A DNA stretch of 34,185 nucleotides from Pseudomonadota bacterium (GTDB lineage: Bacteria > Pseudomonadota > Gammaproteobacteria > Pseudomonadales > UBA5518): the NCBI GenBank assembly GCA_963204845.1, contig CAUJIL010000238.1, forward strand, positions 1 through 34,185. Direction: 5' to 3'. Positions 1 to 11,027 of this stretch are shown here, piece after piece. Within the stretch, counting starts at the first letter, position 1. Every line of letters begins with the position of its first letter. Below the pieces are notes generated by a model that saw nothing but the letters and a program-made list of their open reading frames with translations, made no database searches and was not told the origin of the DNA. The position numbers and the translations under genes were made by a program.

Positions 1-618
1 GACGAGCTGATCGACTGGATCGAAACACTGCCCGAGCGACCGCGCGTGCTGCTGAGCGCATCGGCGGTTGGTTTCTACGGCGACCAGGGGGACGCGGTCG
101 TCCGTGAGAACAGCCCGGCGCAGCCCGAATTCACCCACGAACTCTGCGCGCAGTGGGAACAGAGCGCCCAGTCGGCGCGCGAACTGGGGGTGCGCGTCGC
201 GATCGCGCGCATCGGGCTGGTGATCGGCCCCGGCGGCGGCTTCCTGCAGCGCCTGCTGCCTGCGTTCCGGCTTGGGCTGGGGGGGCCGATCGGCAGCGGC
301 CGGCAATGGATGAGCTGGATCCATCGCGACGACCTGCTCGCGCTCCTCGAGTGGCTGCTCGCGCGCGATGATCTGGACGGCGCGTTCAACGCCACCGCCC
401 CGAATCCAGTCACCAGCCGGGCATTCGCGCGCACGCTGGGGGGCGTGCTGCGTCGACCGGCCGTGCTGCCACTGCCGGCGTTCGCGCTGCGCACCGCGTT
501 GGGCGAGATGTCACGGCTGCTGCTGACCGGCCAGCGCGTGCTGCCCGCGCGCGCATTGGACGCCGGCTTCACGTTCCGCTTCCCGGACCTCGAATCCGCG
601 CTCCGCGACGCCCTGTAG
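1..618 (+). CDS. TIGR01777 (YfcH-like) SDR-family epimerase, C-terminal part; 5' end outside window
   Basis: Open frame from the window start (DELIDWIETLPERPRVLLSASAVGFYGDQGD...) with motifs SASAVGFYG, WEQSAQ, RIGLVIGPGGGFLQRLLPAFRLGLGGPIGSGRQWMSWIHRDDL typical of this family; stop TAG at 616-618. Confidence 0.9.
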   Translation, partial: DELIDWIETLPERPRVLLSASAVGFYGDQGDAVVRENSPAQPEFTHELCAQWEQSAQSARELGVRVAIARIGLVIGPGGGFLQRLLPAFRLGLGGPIGSGRQWMSWIHRDDLLALLEWLLARDDLDGAFNATAPNPVTSRAFARTLGGVLRRPAVLPLPAFALRTALGEMSRLLLTGQRVLPARALDAGFTFRFPDLESALRDAL

Positions 619-805
619 GTCCGGGCTGTGCCCGGACATTTTGTTCTGTTCGGCCACAGGCCGAACCTACGCGGCATGTTCGCGTACGCCCGGTGCATGC
701 CCGGATCTTCGTTCGGCCGTAGGTCCGGGCTGTGCCCGGACATTTTGTTCTGTTCGGCCACAGGCCGAACCTACGCGGGCATGTTCGGCCGCAGGCCGAA
801 CCTAC
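615..805. repeat. REP/REPIN-like array A: two identical 56-nt inverted doublets (615-670 and 719-774) plus one extra element (783-805)
   Basis: GTAGGTCCGGGCTGTGCCCGGAC-attttgttct-GTTCGGCCACAGGCCGAACCTAC read exactly twice; third element GTTCGGCCGCAGGCCGAACCTAC. Confidence 0.9.
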
Positions 806-1731
806 GTAGGATCGCTTTCGCGCAACACCTGCAGGTGCACATCGACGCTGCGCGCCAGCGCGTCGAGGTCGTAGCCGCCTTCCAGCACCGAGACGATGCG
901 CCCGTTCGCATGGCGCGCCGCCACGTCCGCGATCAGCTCCGTGACCCAGCGGAAATCGGCCTCGTGCAGTTCCAGCCCGCCGAGCGGGTCGCGTGCGTGT
1001 GCGTCGAAACCCGCCGACACGAACACCATCTGCGGCGCGTGCGCATCGAGCCGCTTCAGCCACCCGGCCTCGACGCGGCGACGGAACTCCAGGCCGCCGC
1101 AGCCTTCGTCGAGCGGTGTGTTGACGATGTGCGGCCGATCGACGTCGAACATCCGGTACGGATAGAACGGGTGCTGGAAGCTGGAGCACACCAGCACGCG
1201 CGGGTCTTCCATGAAGATATCGACCGTGCCGTTGCCGTGGTGCACGTCGAAATCGACCACCGCGACGCGCTCCACGTCCGCCGCCAACGCCGCGTGCACG
1301 CCGACCGCCACGTTGTTGTAGAAGCAGAAACCCATCGCCTGCGCACGCTCGGCATGGTGTCCCGGCGGGCGCACCGCGCAGAAGGCATTCGCGTGTGTGC
1401 CGTCCATTACCGCGTGAGCCGCGGCCACGACCGCCCCGGCCGCGCGCGCGGCCGCCTCCAGCGTGAACACGTTCAGCGCGGTGTCGGGATCGGCCCACGC
1501 GAGCCCTTCCTGCGGCTGCAGGCGGTCGAGCGTAGCCAGGTAATGCTCCGGGTGCACCCTCAGCAACGCCTCGCGCTCGACCGCCGGCGCCTCGTGACGC
1601 ACCAGTTCCGACAACAGTCCGGAAGCGTGCAGGTAATCGAGGATCGACGCCATCCGCGCCGGCGACTCCGGATGCCATTCGCCCATCTGGTGGCGCGTGC
1701 AGAGTTCGTGGGTGTAAAGGGCGGTCGTCAC
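802..1731 (-). CDS. Histone deacetylase family protein (class II HDAC/acetoin utilization AcuC-like)
   Basis: MTTALYTHELCTRHQMGEWHPESPARM..., RPPGHHAERAQAMGFCFYNNVAVG, VVDFDVHHGNGT, VSAGFDAHARDPLGG. Confidence 0.93.
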   Translation of the reverse strand: MTTALYTHELCTRHQMGEWHPESPARMASILDYLHASGLLSELVRHEAPAVEREALLRVHPEHYLATLDRLQPQEGLAWADPDTALNVFTLEAAARAAGAVVAAAHAVMDGTHANAFCAVRPPGHHAERAQAMGFCFYNNVAVGVHAALAADVERVAVVDFDVHHGNGTVDIFMEDPRVLVCSSFQHPFYPYRMFDVDRPHIVNTPLDEGCGGLEFRRRVEAGWLKRLDAHAPQMVFVSAGFDAHARDPLGGLELHEADFRWVTELIADVAARHANGRIVSVLEGGYDLDALARSVDVHLQVLRESDPT

Positions 1732-1798
1732 GGCTGACCTCGCGGCAAGGACATGCGTGGGAGCATACTACGGCCATGCCGCCACGGGAGATCGCACC

Positions 1799-2446
1799 AT
1801 GCGTGACGAGATGATCCGCGTGATCGAGGAACACGTGCGCGAGACCTGCAGCGAGATCGGGCGCGCGGCGCTGTCGGCGCGCGTGATCGCGGCGCTGCGC
1901 AAGGTGCCGCGCGAGCACTTCGTGCCGCCCGGCGAGGCGCGCTGGGCGTACAGCGACGCGCCGCTGCCGATCGGTTTCGGGCAGACGATCTCGCAACCGT
2001 TCATCGTGGCGCTGATGACCGACCTGCTCGACACCCGCCCCGGCGACCGCGTGCTCGAGGTGGGCAGCGGCTCGGGTTACCAGGCGGCGATCCTCGCGGA
2101 GCTGGTGGCCGAGGTCTACGGCATCGAGATCGTTCCCGAACTCACCCGCCAGGCCGCGTCCGTGCTCGGCGAACTCGGCTACCGCAACGTCACGCTGAAG
2201 TGCGGCGACGGCTGGCACGGCTGGCCAGAGCACGCCCCGTTCGACGGCATCGTCGTCACGGCCGCCGGGGTCGGCGTCCCGGATCCGCTGCTCGCGCAGC
2301 TGCGCATCGGCGGCAAGCTGGTGCTGCCGGTCGAGGACGCCGCGGGCTGGCAGAACCTCGACCTGATCGAGCGCACCGGCGAGGACACGTTCCTCACCCG
2401 CCACACGATCGCGGTGCGCTTCGTGCCGCTGACCGGAAACCACTGA
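1799..2446 (+). CDS. pcm: Protein-L-isoaspartate O-methyltransferase
   Basis: ALRKVPREHFVPP, FGQTISQPFIVALMTDLL, RVLEVGSGSGYQAAILAEL, FDGIVVTAAG; internal ATG at 1799 preferred over the 1757 ORF start. Confidence 0.94.
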   Translation: MRDEMIRVIEEHVRETCSEIGRAALSARVIAALRKVPREHFVPPGEARWAYSDAPLPIGFGQTISQPFIVALMTDLLDTRPGDRVLEVGSGSGYQAAILAELVAEVYGIEIVPELTRQAASVLGELGYRNVTLKCGDGWHGWPEHAPFDGIVVTAAGVGVPDPLLAQLRIGGKLVLPVEDAAGWQNLDLIERTGEDTFLTRHTIAVRFVPLTGNH

Positions 2447-2490
2447 GGCCGCTGCCGCGTATACTGCGAGCAGCCAGCGAGGAATGCCGC

Positions 2491-2730
2491 ATGTACGGAC
2501 CCAGTGCAGCAATCGGCGAACTGCCGGTCAGCCAGGCGCCGCGGCGCGACCAGCGTCGGGAGGCCGAATCCCCCGCGTTCGCCCAGCAGATCGCGGCGTT
2601 CTATCCGTACCCCTCCCCCGCACCGGTGCGCCCCGAGGACGTGGCGCGCACCGACGTCACGCGCGGACCGACGCCACCCGCACGCTATCCCGGGCTCGCG
2701 CAACGCCGCCACGGTCGCGGGTCGGGTTAA
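2491..2730 (+). CDS. Hypothetical small proline-rich protein (79 aa)
   Basis: MYGPSAAIGELPVSQAPRRDQRREAESPAFAQQIAAFYPYPSPAPVRPEDV...; GAGGA-like SD just upstream; no family recognised. Confidence 0.4.
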   Translation: MYGPSAAIGELPVSQAPRRDQRREAESPAFAQQIAAFYPYPSPAPVRPEDVARTDVTRGPTPPARYPGLAQRRHGRGSG

Positions 2731-2851
2731 CTCACCGTAACGCGGCGTCAACCGCGACGCCATCCGCGCCGGCTTATCGTCGAGCGCTGTCGGGCGGGGG
2801 GGCAACGGGCCGCCCCCGCCCCGTACCATGCAGGCAACAGGGAGAACGGCG

Positions 2852-4396
2852 ATGTCGATCTATGCCCCGGTGGTGAAGGAAGGCGAATCGCGGCGCGTGC
2901 TCGCGCTGCGCAGTCCCATCGATCTGCAACCGATCGGTGAACTGGTGTGCGCCAACCGCGACGACGTGCGCGCGGCGGTGGCGCGGGCGCGCGCCGCGCA
3001 ACCCGCCTGGGCGGCGAGGACCTTCCGTGCGCGCGCCGCGATCATGGATCGCGCACTGCGCATCCTGCTCGCGCGCCAGGACGAGGTCGTGGAGACCGTG
3101 GTGCGCGAAACCGGCAAGGCGCGGCTCGACGCGATGAGCATGGAGATTTTCGCGGCCGCCGATTCGCTGTGCTACTACGCGAAGAACGCCGAAAAATTCC
3201 TCAAGCCACAGAAGAAGCGCGCGCACGGCCTGCTCGGCATCGCGAAGCAATTGCGCATCGTCTACCGGCCGCTCGGCGTGATCGGCGTGATCACGCCGTG
3301 GAACGGTCCGTTCATTCTCGCGATGAACCCGGCCGTGCAGGCGCTGATGGCGGGCAACACCGTGGTGCTGAAGGGCTCGGAGGTGACGCCGTACTCGACT
3401 AAGCTGGTCGAGGACATCTTCCGCGAGGCGGGGCTGCCCGAGGGCGTGCTGCAGGTGCTGATGGGCGATGGCGAGACCGGCGCGCATCTCGTCGAGTCCG
3501 ACGTCGACAAGATCTCGTTCACCGGCAGCGTTCGCACCGGGCGCCTGATCGCCGAGGCCTGCGGTCGGCGGCTGCTCCCGTGCACGCTGGAGCTCGGCGG
3601 CAAGGACGCGATGATCGTCTGCGAGGACGCCGACCTCGACCGCGCGGCCGCCGGAGCGATCGTGGGCTCGTGCATGAACACCGGCCACTATTGTTGCGGC
3701 ACCGAGCGCATCTACGTGGTCGACGCGGTCTACGACGCCTTCCTCGCCAAGGTGGTCGAAGGCACGCGCAAGCTGCGCCAGGGCTCCGCGCTCGGCTTCG
3801 AGGAGGACGTGGGCGCGGTGTTCTGGGACCGCCAGCTGGCGATCATCGAGGAGCACGTCGCGGACGCGCGCACCAAAGGCGCCACGATCCACGTCGGCGG
3901 TCGCCGCAACCCGGAACTGCCCGGGCTGTACTACGAGCCGACCGTGATGACCGAGGTCAGCCACGACATGCAGATCATGCGCGAGGAAACCTTCGGCCCG
4001 ATCATCTGCATCCAGAAGGTGCGTGACGTGGAGGAAGCCCTGCGCCTGGCGAACGATTCGCCGTACGGGCTGAACGGCAACGTGTGGACGCGCGACAAGG
4101 AGAAGGGCTTCGCGATCGCCACCCGGCTCGACACCGGGTCGGTGTCGGTGAACGACATGGCGATGTCCTACGGGGTGCCGGCGGCGCCGTTCGGAGGTCG
4201 CAAGGAGAGCGGCATCGGACAGGTGAACGGCGAGGTCGGGCTGCGCGGCTACTGCCACGCGATGCCGGTGCTGATCGACCGTTTCGGCGGCAAGGACCTG
4301 CCGAGCGCCTACCCGTACACGCAGAAGAAGGCCGAGGGCATGCGCAAGCTGATGAACTTCCTCTGGACCACCCCGATCGGACGCTGGTTGTCCTGA
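2852..4396 (+). CDS. NAD(P)-dependent aldehyde dehydrogenase family protein
   Basis: GVIGVITPWNGPFILAMNPAVQALMAGNTVVLKGSE, ISFTGSVRTGRLIAE, LELGGKDAMIV, NTGHYCCGTERIYV, EETFGPI; start at internal ATG 2852 likely. Confidence 0.93.
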   Translation: MSIYAPVVKEGESRRVLALRSPIDLQPIGELVCANRDDVRAAVARARAAQPAWAARTFRARAAIMDRALRILLARQDEVVETVVRETGKARLDAMSMEIFAAADSLCYYAKNAEKFLKPQKKRAHGLLGIAKQLRIVYRPLGVIGVITPWNGPFILAMNPAVQALMAGNTVVLKGSEVTPYSTKLVEDIFREAGLPEGVLQVLMGDGETGAHLVESDVDKISFTGSVRTGRLIAEACGRRLLPCTLELGGKDAMIVCEDADLDRAAAGAIVGSCMNTGHYCCGTERIYVVDAVYDAFLAKVVEGTRKLRQGSALGFEEDVGAVFWDRQLAIIEEHVADARTKGATIHVGGRRNPELPGLYYEPTVMTEVSHDMQIMREETFGPIICIQKVRDVEEALRLANDSPYGLNGNVWTRDKEKGFAIATRLDTGSVSVNDMAMSYGVPAAPFGGRKESGIGQVNGEVGLRGYCHAMPVLIDRFGGKDLPSAYPYTQKKAEGMRKLMNFLWTTPIGRWLS

Positions 4397-4421
4397 GACG
4401 GCCCGCGTCGGCCGCAACCGC

Positions 4422-4546
4422 GCAGGTTCGGCCTGCGGCCCAACATTTGTCCGCGTAGGTTCGGCCTGTGGCCGAACATGTCCGCGTAGGTTCGGCCTGT
4501 GGCCGAACGGGGTTTGCACGAATGTCCGGGCACAGCCCGGACCTAC
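4422..4546. repeat. REP/REPIN-like array B: degenerate copy 4422-4444, direct copies 4455-4477 and 4486-4508, inverted copy 4524-4546
   Basis: GTAGGTTCGGCCTGTGGCCGAAC twice, then GTCCGGGCACAGCCCGGACCTAC. Confidence 0.88.
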
Positions 4547-5550
4547 GCGGTCAGGCGTTCGCGCAACTCGCGGCGCGCGGCGGCATCCACGCCGAGCGCC
4601 TCCTCGAGGAAACGCCCCAGCGTGCCGTGGTCCTCGCGGATCGCCGCGAGCGCGGCCTCGATGTATTCGCGCCGCGTCTGCATCATCGGCAGCACCAGCG
4701 CCTCGTCGAGAGCGCGCCCCGCATCGCCGGCGTACTTGCGGCGCACCCGCGCGAGCTCGCGCTCGATCGGGAAGTAACGGCCCGACAGCAGGTAGTCCGC
4801 GACGATCGTGTCTTCGGGCACCCCCAGCGCGGCGAGGATCATCGCGGCGCCGAAGCCGGTGCGGTCCTTGCCCGCGGCGCAGTTGATCATGAACGCGCCT
4901 TCGGCGAGCGCAAGCAGCTCGTCGAACATGCGCCGGAACTGCGCGGTGTGATGCCGCACGAACTCGCGGTTCACGTCCTCCATGAACGAGGCCATCTCGG
5001 CCGGACTCACGCCGCCGGCGGCGAGGCGGGAGAAGAACGAGGTCGAACTGCCGGGATCGACGGTGATGCCGACGATGCGCGTGGCCAGCGGCAGCCGCGA
5101 GGGCTCGACGTGATGTTCTTCCTGGCGGCGGAAATCACAGCACACACGGATATCGAGTTCGTCCAGGTACGCGACGTCGCGCTCGCTCAACTCAGCCGTG
5201 TGCCCGGAGCGGAACAGCCGCCCCCAGCGCACCCGGCGCCCGTCGTCGGTGCGATAGCCTCCGAGGTCGCGGAAATTCGTGGCCGCCTCCAGCGGCAGCA
5301 CGCGCTCGGCGGCGGTCATCGCCTCACCCTGCGCCGGACGCAGGTGAAAGTAACGACGGCCTTCCTCCGGACTGCCGGTGAGCCGCACCCCGGAACGTGC
5401 GCCGCGCACCACGGGTTCGCTGTGTGCGGCCGCTTCCGGGGCGCTACCGCTACCCACGTCGACCGCATGGTCGCTGAACGACTCGGTCCAGGTGAGCAGG
5501 TAATCGCCCTCGGGCGTACGCCCGACGTGTACTGGAAATGCCTCGCTCAT
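4543..5550 (-). CDS. Tyrosine/dual-specificity protein phosphatase family protein
   Basis: NFRDLGGYRTDDGRRVRWGRLFRSGHTAELSERD..., active-site loop INCAAGKDRTGFGAA. Confidence 0.88.
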   Translation of the reverse strand: MSEAFPVHVGRTPEGDYLLTWTESFSDHAVDVGSGSAPEAAAHSEPVVRGARSGVRLTGSPEEGRRYFHLRPAQGEAMTAAERVLPLEAATNFRDLGGYRTDDGRRVRWGRLFRSGHTAELSERDVAYLDELDIRVCCDFRRQEEHHVEPSRLPLATRIVGITVDPGSSTSFFSRLAAGGVSPAEMASFMEDVNREFVRHHTAQFRRMFDELLALAEGAFMINCAAGKDRTGFGAAMILAALGVPEDTIVADYLLSGRYFPIERELARVRRKYAGDAGRALDEALVLPMMQTRREYIEAALAAIREDHGTLGRFLEEALGVDAAARRELRERLTA

Positions 5551-5742
5551 CGGTACGTGTTCCCTGCTCGATTACTACCTGCGCGTTCCGCAGGACGCGG
5601 TCCGCGAGTATATCCGCATTGACGGACACGACGCTGGACGGAAAGATGAGCACCGCCGACGCACCGCATCGCCGCGCTCGCCACAGGAACAACCGGAGCA
5701 CCGACCATCGACACGCAAAGACGCAAGGAAGGCCGCCGCGGC

Positions 5743-6099
5743 GTGCTGCACGCGATCGACGCCTTCGGATTCTCGCTGCAGGGGCTGCGCGTCGCGTGGC
5801 GGCAGGAAACCGCGTTCCGCCTGCAATGCGCCGCGCTGGTGCCGCTGGTGCCGCTGGCGTTCCTGATCGCGCACGATGCGGTGGAACTGGCGCTGCTGCT
5901 CGGTTCCTGCGCGCTGGTAATGATGGCGGAAATGTTCAATTCGGCGATCGAGCGCCTGGTCGATCGCATCGGCACCGAGACGCACCCGCTCTCGGGCGAA
6001 GCCAAGGACCTCGGTTCGGCCGGCGTCTTCATCACGATGATGCTGCTCCTCGCGGTCTGGATTCCGATCGCGTGGCAGAACCTGGGACCTGCTCCCTGA
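5743..6099 (+). CDS. dgkA: Diacylglycerol kinase (prokaryotic DgkA type)
   Basis: GLRVAWRQETAFRLQ, MMAEMFNSAIERLVDRIGTETHPLSGEAKDLGSAGVFI, three TM segments; no ATG in frame, GTG at 5743 preceded by AAGGAAGG. The true start may be upstream at a non-ATG codon. Confidence 0.9.
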   Translation: MLHAIDAFGFSLQGLRVAWRQETAFRLQCAALVPLVPLAFLIAHDAVELALLLGSCALVMMAEMFNSAIERLVDRIGTETHPLSGEAKDLGSAGVFITMMLLLAVWIPIAWQNLGPAP

Positions 6100-6153
6100 C
6101 CGGCCCGCACGGGGCGCTTGCGGCCCAACCGCGTTGCTTCGACCGATGCCCCC

Positions 6154-6266
6154 GTAGGTTCGGCCTGTGGCCGAACAAACAAAATGTCCGGGCACAGCCC
6201 GGACCTACGCGAACCTGTCCGGGCACAGCCCGGACCTACGCGAACCTGTCCGGGCACGGCCCGGAC
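6154..6266. repeat. REP/REPIN-like array C: forward copy 6154-6176, then three inverted C-stem copies at exact 31-nt period (6186, 6217, 6248)
   Basis: GTAGGTTCGGCCTGTGGCCGAAC then GTCCGGGCACAGCCCGGACCTACGCGAACCT repeated; last copy lacks the CCTAC header. Confidence 0.9.
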
Positions 6267-6286
6267 GCGAAGATGGCGGGACCGTC

Positions 6287-6314
6287 AAACGAAAAGACCG
6301 GCGCGTGGCCGGTC
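6287..6314 (-). terminator. Rho-independent terminator downstream of rpsT
   Basis: Minus strand: GACCGGC-CACGC-GCCGGTC-TTTTCGTTTG. Confidence 0.85.
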
Positions 6315-6357
6315 CTTTACTCAGCGAACGCTACCCGCGCGCTGCGCGGGAGGGCGA

Positions 6358-6633
6358 TCAGGCAGCGGCCTGCGCAAGCGCCTTGATCTGGCCGTTCAGG
6401 CGGCTCTTGTGCCGCGCCGCCTTGTTCTTGTGGATGATGCCCTTGTCGGCCATGCGGTCGATCACCGGCACCGCCGCGGTGTAGGCGGCCTGCGCCTTGG
6501 CGGCGTCGCCTTCGCGAATCGCTGCGATCACGCGCTTGATGGACGTGCGCACCATCGAACGGAAGCTGGCGTTATGCTGACGGCGCTTCTCGGCCTGACG
6601 CGCGCGCTTCTTTGCCTGCACGGTGTTTGCCAC
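6358..6633 (-). CDS. rpsT: 30S ribosomal protein S20
   Basis: [39 protein letters not shown]...[24 protein letters not shown]. Confidence 0.97.
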   Translation of the reverse strand: MANTVQAKKRARQAEKRRQHNASFRSMVRTSIKRVIAAIREGDAAKAQAAYTAAVPVIDRMADKGIIHKNKAARHKSRLNGQIKALAQAAA

Positions 6634-6673
6634 GTTGAATCCTCGAGAATCTGAGCGGGAAAAAGGACGGCGG

Positions 6674-6702
6674 ATTATTCAGGCTGCCCCCCGGTGTGTC
6701 AA
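6674..6702 (-). promoter_or_regulatory. Sigma70-type promoter for rpsT
   Basis: Minus strand TTGACA - 17 nt - AATAAT, about 40 nt upstream of the rpsT ATG. Confidence 0.7.
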
Positions 6703-6726
6703 GGAAAACGGGGAATATGTACGACC

Positions 6727-9342
<2,616 letters not shown>

Positions 9343-9360
9343 GAGACTACTCCTTGACGC

Positions 9361-9675
9361 TTAGCCTGCGTTGATGCCGGTGATCCTGACCGCCGTGTAC
9401 CACTGGCGGTGCCCCGTTTCACGCTTGTAGTGCTTGCGACGGCGGAACTTGATGATCCGCACCTTGTCGTGACGGCCATGCCCCAGCACCTCGGCCGCGA
9501 CCGTGCTGCCGTCCACGAAGGGGGCGCCGATCCTGACGTCGCTGCCGGTGCCGACGAGCAGCACGCGGTCGAAGCTGATGGTCTCGCCGGTGGCGACCTC
9601 GAGCTTCTCGAGTTTCAGTACTTCACCTTCCTGCACGCGGTGCTGCTTCCCACCGCTCTCGATCACTGCATACAT
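9361..9675 (-). CDS. rplU: 50S ribosomal protein L21
   Basis: [41 protein letters not shown]...[25 protein letters not shown]. Confidence 0.98.
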   Translation of the reverse strand: MYAVIESGGKQHRVQEGEVLKLEKLEVATGETISFDRVLLVGTGSDVRIGAPFVDGSTVAAEVLGHGRHDKVRIIKFRRRKHYKRETGHRQWYTAVRITGINAG

Positions 9676-9800
9676 TTGTTCACCACTCCGATGTCGCGCC
9701 TTTCTGCGTTTGTAATTTACCCGTCAGGGCTTGTCGGCGAGGGTTCGCCGGGGCATCCAGGCACCCCGGGCGCCATGCCGGGGTTTGCTCAGGGCCGCGC

Positions 9801-9830
9801 ATTTTAGGCCATCCCGCCGCGCACAGGCAA
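9801..9830 (-). promoter_or_regulatory. Candidate promoter for rplU-rpmA(-obgE-proB)
   Basis: Minus strand TTGCCT - 18 nt - TAAAAT. Confidence 0.55.
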
Positions 9831-9889
9831 CCGGCTCCGGGCTTGGTCAGGCGTGAAATAGTACGGCGAGGCAGCGCGTCCGAGCCGAT

Positions 9890-9918
9890 TTGACAGCAAC
9901 GGGTCCGGTTCCTAGCAT
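9890..9918 (+). promoter_or_regulatory. Candidate sigma70 promoter for ispB
   Basis: TTGACA - 17 nt - TAGCAT, about 35 nt before the ispB ATG. Confidence 0.55.
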
Positions 9919-9953
9919 GCCGACGCCATCCGCCAGCCAGTTGCGAGCACCCG

Positions 9954-10916
9954 ATGGACTACATCTGCCCGGAGATCCGGGACGACTTCGCCGCCGTCAA
10001 CCGCCTGGTGATCGAGCGGCTGCACTCCGAGGTGGCGCTGGTCGAGAGCATCGGCCATTACATCGTCGAGGGCGGCGGCAAGCGCATGCGGCCGCTGGTC
10101 ACGGTGCTGGCGGCGCGCGCGCTGGGCTACGCCGGAGGCCGCCACGTCGACCTCGCCGCCGTGATCGAGTTCCTGCACACCGCCACCCTGCTGCACGACG
10201 ACGTGGTCGACGTCTCCGCGCTGCGGCGCGGGCGTGCCACCGCGAACGCGAACTGGGGCAACGCGCCGAGCGTGCTGGTGGGTGACTTCATCTATTCCCG
10301 CGCCTTCCAGGTGCTGGTCGACATCGGCGACATGGACATCCTGCGTCTGATGTCCGACACCACCAACCGGATCGCCGAGGGCGAGGTCGAGCAGCTCGCA
10401 CGGGCCGGCGACCCGGCCACCACCGAAGCCCAGTACCTGCAGGTCATCGGCAAGAAGACCGCCGTGCTGTTCGCCGCCGCCGCCGAAGGCTCGGCGATCC
10501 TGGCCGGCAGTGCTGCCGCCTCGCGCGCGGCGATGCGCGACTTCGGCATGCACGTAGGGCTCGCGTTCCAGCTCGTCGACGACGTGCTCGACTACACCGG
10601 CGACCCGGCGGTCATGGGCAAGAACCTCGGCGACGACCTCGCCGAGGGCAAGCCGACGCTGCCGCTGATCCACGCGCTGGCGAACGCCCCGGAACACGAG
10701 GCGGCGCGGGTGCGACGCGCCATCCTCGAGCGCGATGCCAGCGAACTGGCCGCCGTGATCGCCACGGTGCAGCGCTGCGGCGCGCTCGATTACGCACGCG
10801 AGGCCGCGATCCGTCATCGGGATGCCGCGCTCGCGGCGCTCGGCGGCCTCGCCGACTCGGCGTTCCGGACCAACCTCGCCGCGATCGCGGAACTCGCCGT
10901 CGCCCGCTCGTCCTGA
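9954..10916 (+). CDS. ispB: Polyprenyl (octaprenyl) diphosphate synthase
   Basis: GGGKRMRPLV, LLHDDVVDVSALRRGRATANANWGNAPSVLVGDFIYSRAF, GLAFQLVDDVLDYTGD; divergent from rplU as in many Gammaproteobacteria. Confidence 0.94.
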   Translation: MDYICPEIRDDFAAVNRLVIERLHSEVALVESIGHYIVEGGGKRMRPLVTVLAARALGYAGGRHVDLAAVIEFLHTATLLHDDVVDVSALRRGRATANANWGNAPSVLVGDFIYSRAFQVLVDIGDMDILRLMSDTTNRIAEGEVEQLARAGDPATTEAQYLQVIGKKTAVLFAAAAEGSAILAGSAAASRAAMRDFGMHVGLAFQLVDDVLDYTGDPAVMGKNLGDDLAEGKPTLPLIHALANAPEHEAARVRRAILERDASELAAVIATVQRCGALDYAREAAIRHRDAALAALGGLADSAFRTNLAAIAELAVARSS

Positions 10917-11027
10917 GCCGTTTCTTCCCACCGCGTGAAGCGCATCACAACCGCGCGCACCGTACGTTGCACGCGGGAGGCGCGCAGCTAGACTTCGATC
11001 ATCGGGCTTTCCGGGGGAGATCGGACC

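Noticed and set aside
569-4519. Long antisense or shadow ORFs 569..2512(-), 628..1737(+), 2774..4519(-)
   Set aside because: Overlap HDAC-like, pcm and ALDH genes on the other strand, include repeat-array sequence translated as peptides (e.g. RFGLWPNRTKCPGTARTY), and lack domain signatures.
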